From: Flavobacteriaceae bacterium
Lineage (GTDB): Bacteria; Bacteroidota; Bacteroidia; Flavobacteriales; Flavobacteriaceae
Direction of reading: 5' to 3'
DNA length: 47,405 bases
Assembly (NCBI GenBank): GCA_029934835.1
Contig: JAOZLL010000007.1
Location: 1 to 47,405 of the forward strand
Shown here: positions 43,519-47,405 of the stretch, piece after piece
Numbering within the stretch: the first letter of the stretch is position 1
Layout of the letters: every line of letters starts with the position of its first letter
Position numbers and translations under genes: made by a program
The notes under the pieces: model-generated
Seen by the model: only the letters and a program-made list of their open reading frames with translations
Databases searched by the model: none
Told to the model about the DNA's origin: nothing

Positions 43519-44535
43519 ATGCCAAAAAAAGTAAACATTAAAACAATTGCTTCAGAATTGGGCGTATCCCCTTCAACTGTTTCAAAAGCTTTAAAGGATA
43601 GTCACGAGATTAGTGAAGAAACACGTTCTAAAATTCAAGCTTATGCTAAATTTTATCATTATAAACCTAATACGTTAGCCCTTGGATTACGTAATCAAAA
43701 AACAATGGCTTTAGGTGTAATTGTTCCTGAAATTGTACATCATTTTTTTTCAAGAGTTATTAGTGGAATTGAAAATACAGCCTCACAAAATGATTATAAT
43801 TTAATGATCTGTCTCTCTAAGGATCAACTTTCAAAAGAGATTCAAAATATTGACATGCTTACCAATGGTAGCGTTGATGGTCTATTAGTGACCGTCGCAA
43901 AAGAATCACTTGAAAAATGTAATTTTGAACATTTTGAACGCTTAATAGCTCAGGATTTTCCAATTGTTTTTTTAGATAGAGTTCCTCCTAATTTACAGAT
44001 TGATAAAGTCATCATTGATGATTCTGCTGGTGGTTACAAAGCTGCCAAACATCTGATTGAGAAAGGATATCGAAAATTAGCCATCTTAACTACTCCTCAG
44101 CATGTGACTGTTGGTGTTGATCGAGAAATGGGGTTTTTGAAAGCGCTAAAAGAATCTGGACTAACCATTTATCCAAAATTTGATATTAAAGTGAATGAAA
44201 ATGAACCAATAGATTCTCAAATTGAAAAATTATTTAGTCAAAAAGAACTCCCTGATGGTATTTTTGCTGTTAACGAAAACTATGCCTCTATCGCTCTTAA
44301 AATAGCTCAAAAAAGGGGATTGAAAGTTCCTGATGATATAGCAATAATTGGTTTTACTGATGGACTTATTTCTAAAACTACTAATCCAACTCTCACCACA
44401 GTTGCCCAACATGGGTATACTATGGGATCACAGGCTACAGAGATTCTATTAAATAGAATTTATAATAAAAACGAGGCAATTCCCAACCAAACAATTGTTA
44501 TTTCTACCAATGTTGTGGAACGAGAATCTACTTAG
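43519..44535 (+). CDS. LacI-family transcriptional regulator of the maltose locus
   Basis: A 338-residue regulator. The N-terminal helix-turn-helix is IKTIASELGVSPSTVSKALK, with the hinge helix KPNTLALGLR at about 54-63 and a periplasmic-binding-protein-like sensor domain (about 64-335). Its palindrome-containing upstream region suggests autoregulation. By context the effector is probably maltose or a related sugar. Unlike the SusR of Bacteroides thetaiotaomicron, this is a LacI-type factor, as is usual in flavobacterial alpha-glucan loci. Confidence 0.93.
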   Translation: MPKKVNIKTIASELGVSPSTVSKALKDSHEISEETRSKIQAYAKFYHYKPNTLALGLRNQKTMALGVIVPEIVHHFFSRVISGIENTASQNDYNLMICLSKDQLSKEIQNIDMLTNGSVDGLLVTVAKESLEKCNFEHFERLIAQDFPIVFLDRVPPNLQIDKVIIDDSAGGYKAAKHLIEKGYRKLAILTTPQHVTVGVDREMGFLKALKESGLTIYPKFDIKVNENEPIDSQIEKLFSQKELPDGIFAVNENYASIALKIAQKRGLKVPDDIAIIGFTDGLISKTTNPTLTTVAQHGYTMGSQATEILLNRIYNKNEAIPNQTIVISTNVVEREST

Positions 44536-44595
44536 AATAGACAAAAGGCAAAAGGCGAAAAATACAAGAATAATTTTCAAACAAAAAAAATATCC

Positions 44596-44603
44596 TACCT
44601 TTG
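44596..44603 (+). promoter_or_regulatory. Candidate -7 promoter element for the maltose uptake genes
   Basis: TACCTTTG matches TAnnTTTG. It would give a leader of about 160 nt before the transporter gene. No operator-like palindrome is seen beside it. Confidence 0.45.
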
Positions 44604-44770
44604 TGGCTTGTTAGTCAAACTTAGACTTAGCATTTCACACTTCACAATACAGCAAACTTGGTTTGTTGCACAAAATTTTTATTGGATACAATGCATGCAT
44701 TACTAATGATAGCTATTGGCTATTGTATATGTTTGTCTTGTACATTTCAATTAATTATAAAAACTAATTA

Positions 44771-46258
44771 ATGATGAAAAAAAGACATCTCAGTTTTTGG
44801 GAAATTTGGAACATGAGTTTTGGTTTTCTAGGAATTCAATTTGGATTTGCTTTACAAAATGCTAATGTTTCAAGAATTTTTGAAACATTAGGTGCTAGTA
44901 TTGATGAAATACCCATTTTATGGATTGCTGCACCACTTACAGGCTTAATTGTTCAACCCATCATAGGTTTCTTTAGTGATAAAACTTGGACTCGATTAGG
45001 AAGAAGAAGACCTTACTTTTTGGTTGGGGCAATTTTAGCTACTGCAGCTTTATTCTATATGCCAAATTCTCCAGCACTTTGGGTAGCTGCTATTATGCTT
45101 TGGATTTTAGATGCATCAATTAATATCTCTATGGAGCCCTTTAGAGCATTTGTTGCAGATAATCTAGATAATGAACAACGTACAGAAGGTTTTGCTATGC
45201 AAAGCTTTTTTATAGGAATTGGTGCTGTTGTTGGCTCTATTCTACCTTGGATGCTTACTAACTGGTTTGGCATAAGTAATACAGCTGCGGAAGGAATAAT
45301 TCCTAATTCTGTAAAATGGTCTTTCTATTTAGGAGGTATTGTTTTTTTACTCGCTGTTCTTTGGACAGTTTTCAAATCAAAGGAATACTCACCTGAAGAA
45401 ATGGATGCATTTCACGAAGAGGAACCTAAAGACACCTATATTTCTGAAAAAATTAATGATAAAAAACAACTAAATATTGGTTTTATCATGATACTAATAG
45501 GTACATTGTTTACTTTTTTCTTAATACAAAAAGAATTAGATAAAGCACTATACATCTTAGCTTATGGTATTATCGCTACAGGTTTACTTTTTGTAATCGC
45601 GGCAGTATTAAGAAAAAAAGGAGTTCAAAGTAGTTTTGTAACAATCACATCCGATTTACTCAATATGCCCAAAACAATGAAACAACTCGTTTGGGTTCAG
45701 TTCTTTTCTTGGTTTGCTTTATTTTCTATGTGGATTTATACCACACAAGCGGTAACTGGACATATTTATAATACGTCTGATACTACTTCAGAACTCTATA
45801 ATAAAGGAGCAGATTGGGTTGGAGTTTTATTTACAGTATATAATGGAGTTGCAGCATTAGTTGCCTTCTTATTACCTGTAATTGCTAAAAAAACAAGTAG
45901 AAAGATCACCCATCTTATCGCTTTAGTTTTAGGTGGTATAGGATTAGTTTCTATATATTTTATTACAAGTCCAAATATGCTATTATTATCTATGGTAGGA
46001 GTTGGTATTGCTTGGGCAAGCATTCTATCCATGCCATATGCTATGCTATCAGGAGCATTACCTGCAAAAAAAATGGGCTATTTTATGGGCGTATTTAACT
46101 TCTTTATTGTGATTCCACAATTAGTAGCTGCCACAATACTCGGATTTATTGTTAAAACACTTTTTGATGGTCAACCAGTATATGCTTTAATCGTTGGTGG
46201 TTTTGCCATGATTTTAGCAGGAATATTAACTTTACGTGTACAAGATACTAATGGCTAA
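44771..46258 (+). CDS. MFS sugar transporter, probably maltose
   Basis: A 495-residue inner-membrane carrier with about twelve transmembrane helices, related to the sucrose/maltose-type MFS carriers (GFLGIQFGFALQNANVSRIF at the start, then GFFSDKTWTRLGRRRPYFLVG, the typical loop 2-3). An additional hydrophilic segment separates the halves. In this setting it should bring maltose or short maltodextrins from the periplasm to the cytoplasm, for the phosphorylase encoded downstream. It overlaps the next gene by 8 bp. Confidence 0.88.
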   Translation: MMKKRHLSFWEIWNMSFGFLGIQFGFALQNANVSRIFETLGASIDEIPILWIAAPLTGLIVQPIIGFFSDKTWTRLGRRRPYFLVGAILATAALFYMPNSPALWVAAIMLWILDASINISMEPFRAFVADNLDNEQRTEGFAMQSFFIGIGAVVGSILPWMLTNWFGISNTAAEGIIPNSVKWSFYLGGIVFLLAVLWTVFKSKEYSPEEMDAFHEEEPKDTYISEKINDKKQLNIGFIMILIGTLFTFFLIQKELDKALYILAYGIIATGLLFVIAAVLRKKGVQSSFVTITSDLLNMPKTMKQLVWVQFFSWFALFSMWIYTTQAVTGHIYNTSDTTSELYNKGADWVGVLFTVYNGVAALVAFLLPVIAKKTSRKITHLIALVLGGIGLVSIYFITSPNMLLLSMVGVGIAWASILSMPYAMLSGALPAKKMGYFMGVFNFFIVIPQLVAATILGFIVKTLFDGQPVYALIVGGFAMILAGILTLRVQDTNG

Positions 46259-46901
46259 AAAAGCAATCATATTCGACCTTGATGGTGTCATCGTTGATAC
46301 CGCAAAATACCATTACATCGCATGGCGTAAAATTGCCAATGACTTAGGCTTTGATTTTTCAGAAAAAGAAAATGAAGCATTAAAAGGAGTAAGTCGTGTA
46401 CAATCCTTAGAGTATCTTTTAGAAAAAGGAGATATCGACCTATCACAAACAGAAAAAGATAAATTATTAGTTTCTAAAAACGAACAGTATCTATCGTTAA
46501 TATCTGATATGGATGAGTCTGAGATGTTACCAGGTATTCAAGAATTACTATTTGCATTACATAAAGCAAAAATTTCCTTTGCGTTAGGTTCTGCTAGTAA
46601 AAATGCAAGACGAATTTTAGAAGCATTACATCTTACGGATCTATTTTCAGCTATCGTAGATGGAACAAATGTTAGCAAAGCAAAACCTGACCCTGAAGTA
46701 TTTGTAATTGCAGCTCGTAAAATATGTTATGTACCTAAGAATTGTATCGTTATTGAAGATTCTAAAGCTGGTATTGAAGCAGCTAATTCTGGCAACATGA
46801 TTAGTGTTGGGATAGGAAGCGAAGAAGTATTAGGAACAGCAGATTACGTATTGAAAGATACCAGTGAATTGACAATGAAATTTTTAAAATCCTTGATGTA
46901 G
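46251..46901 (+). CDS. pgmB: Beta-phosphoglucomutase
   Basis: A 216-residue HAD-superfamily enzyme converting beta-glucose 1-phosphate to glucose 6-phosphate. The motif FDLDGVIVDTAKYHYIAW has the nucleophile and acid Asp pair and the cap-domain signature of this enzyme. GSASKNA (motif II), KPDPEVF and IEDSKAGIEAA (motif IV) follow. I use ATG at 46251, which starts MAKKAIIF; a GTG five codons upstream is open but unlikely. Its partner is the maltose phosphorylase that follows. Confidence 0.94.
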   Translation: MAKKAIIFDLDGVIVDTAKYHYIAWRKIANDLGFDFSEKENEALKGVSRVQSLEYLLEKGDIDLSQTEKDKLLVSKNEQYLSLISDMDESEMLPGIQELLFALHKAKISFALGSASKNARRILEALHLTDLFSAIVDGTNVSKAKPDPEVFVIAARKICYVPKNCIVIEDSKAGIEAANSGNMISVGIGSEEVLGTADYVLKDTSELTMKFLKSLM

Positions 46902-46905
46902 AATA

Positions 46906-46938
46906 AACCCTGCAAGGGTTTGAAACCCTTGCAGGGTT
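46906..46938. repeat. 16-bp perfect inverted repeat, nested hairpins
   Basis: AACCCTGCAAGGGTTT and its exact complement are separated by one G. Each half is itself a 6-bp hairpin (AACCCT/AGGGTT around GCA). No T-run follows, so a terminator is unlikely. It fills the 56-bp gap between pgmB and the phosphorylase. Confidence 0.8.
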
Positions 46939-46957
46939 GTAAAACAAAAAGAACAAC

Positions 46958-47405
46958 ATGAATCACAATTATATAGTACCGAACGAATGGTCGATTATCG
47001 AAGAAGGATTCGATGCTGAACGTGTTACCGCTTCAGAAAGCTTATTCAGCATCGGGAATGGTTATATGGGGCAACGTGCTAACTTTGAGGAATCCTACTC
47101 AGGAGATACGCTACAAGGTAGTTATATCGGTGGTATTTATTATCCTGACAAAACTCGTGTGGGTTGGTGGAAAAATGGGTATCCTGAATATTTTGCAAAA
47201 GTCTTAAATGCTCCCAATTGGATTGGTATTAACATTAAAATAAACGGGCAAGAACTTGATTTAAACACCTGTAAAGTTGTTGATTTTTATCGTGAATTAA
47301 ATATGAAAGAAGGTTGGTTAAAACGTTCTTTTAAAGCCACACTTCAAAATGGAAACCAAGTAGCTATTCAAAGCACTCGATTCTTAAGTTTATCTCATAA
47401 AGAAA
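46958..47405 (+). CDS. GH65 maltose phosphorylase, N-terminal part (cut by window end)
   Basis: The first 149 codons of a glycoside hydrolase family 65 enzyme, open to the window edge. The N-terminal domain is recognisable: NEWSIIEEGFDAERVTASES, then LFSIGNGYMGQRANFEE and GGIYYPDKTRVGWWKNGYP. Family members phosphorolyse maltose to glucose and beta-glucose 1-phosphate, which fits the adjacent beta-phosphoglucomutase. Trehalose or kojibiose phosphorylase activity cannot be excluded without the catalytic domain, which lies beyond the window. Confidence 0.88.
   Translation, partial: MNHNYIVPNEWSIIEEGFDAERVTASESLFSIGNGYMGQRANFEESYSGDTLQGSYIGGIYYPDKTRVGWWKNGYPEYFAKVLNAPNWIGINIKINGQELDLNTCKVVDFYRELNMKEGWLKRSFKATLQNGNQVAIQSTRFLSLSHKE

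Noticed and set aside
44640-44770. A small gene or structured RNA before the sugar transporter
   Set aside because: Only short open stretches and simple GCTATTGGCTATT-type repeats are seen; no start with coding character or convincing fold.

Overview
This 47.4 kb window is AT-rich chromosomal DNA from a member of the Bacteroidota, most likely a marine or soil flavobacterium. The evidence is TAnnTTTG promoter elements, a SusC/SusD pair, a secreted protein with a type IX secretion C-terminal sorting domain, a clade II (NosR-less) nitrous oxide reductase cluster, and a Bacteroidota-type dcw cluster. No phage, transposase, CRISPR array or obvious pseudogene is visible.

Layout. 1-310: an 8-bp tandem repeat and a leader. 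311-1687 (+): tryptophanase. 2042-13538 (+): a nos cluster in the order nosZ(CuA chain), nosZ(CuZ chain plus two cytochrome c domains), nosB-like, nosD, nosG, nosH, nosF, nosL, nosY. It is followed by a pentapeptide-repeat lipoprotein and a YceI-like protein (13670-15285). 15307-31566 (-): tRNA-Arg(TCG), a YqeY/GatB-domain protein, and the division/wall cluster, read as mraZ, rsmH, ftsL, ftsI, murE, mraY, murD, ftsW, murG, murC, ftsQ, ftsA, ftsZ. 31834-33974 (+): alpha/beta hydrolase, engB and an RluA-family pseudouridine synthase. 34097-47405: an alpha-glucan/maltose utilisation locus. susC-susD-susE-like and a GH13 amylase are on the minus strand; a LacI-type regulator, MFS sugar transporter, beta-phosphoglucomutase and the start of a GH65 maltose phosphorylase are on the plus strand.

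The most striking feature is the nitrous oxide reductase. Two adjacent, clearly paralogous NosZ-type proteins have complementary metal sites. The first (2042-4228) keeps every CuA ligand but has replaced all seven CuZ histidines. The second (4269-6971) keeps all seven CuZ histidines, has lost the CuA cysteines, and carries two C-terminal c-type haem domains plus a lipoprotein signal. Canonical NosZ is a head-to-tail homodimer in which CuA of one chain faces CuZ of the other. This pair therefore looks like an obligate heteromer in which each chain has specialised for one copper site. Separate nosC1/nosC2 cytochrome genes, which lie between nosG and nosH in the Wolinella-type cluster, are missing here; the two fused haem domains may replace them. 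This is inference from sequence, but the residue pattern is unambiguous.

Other points of interest are three 10-bp-spaced MraZ boxes at the dcw promoter, a starch-binding-type module inserted inside the SusD protein and shared with its SusE neighbour, a LacI-type palindrome in the susC/lacI divergent region, and a family of short degenerate intergenic repeats placed even inside the compact dcw cluster.
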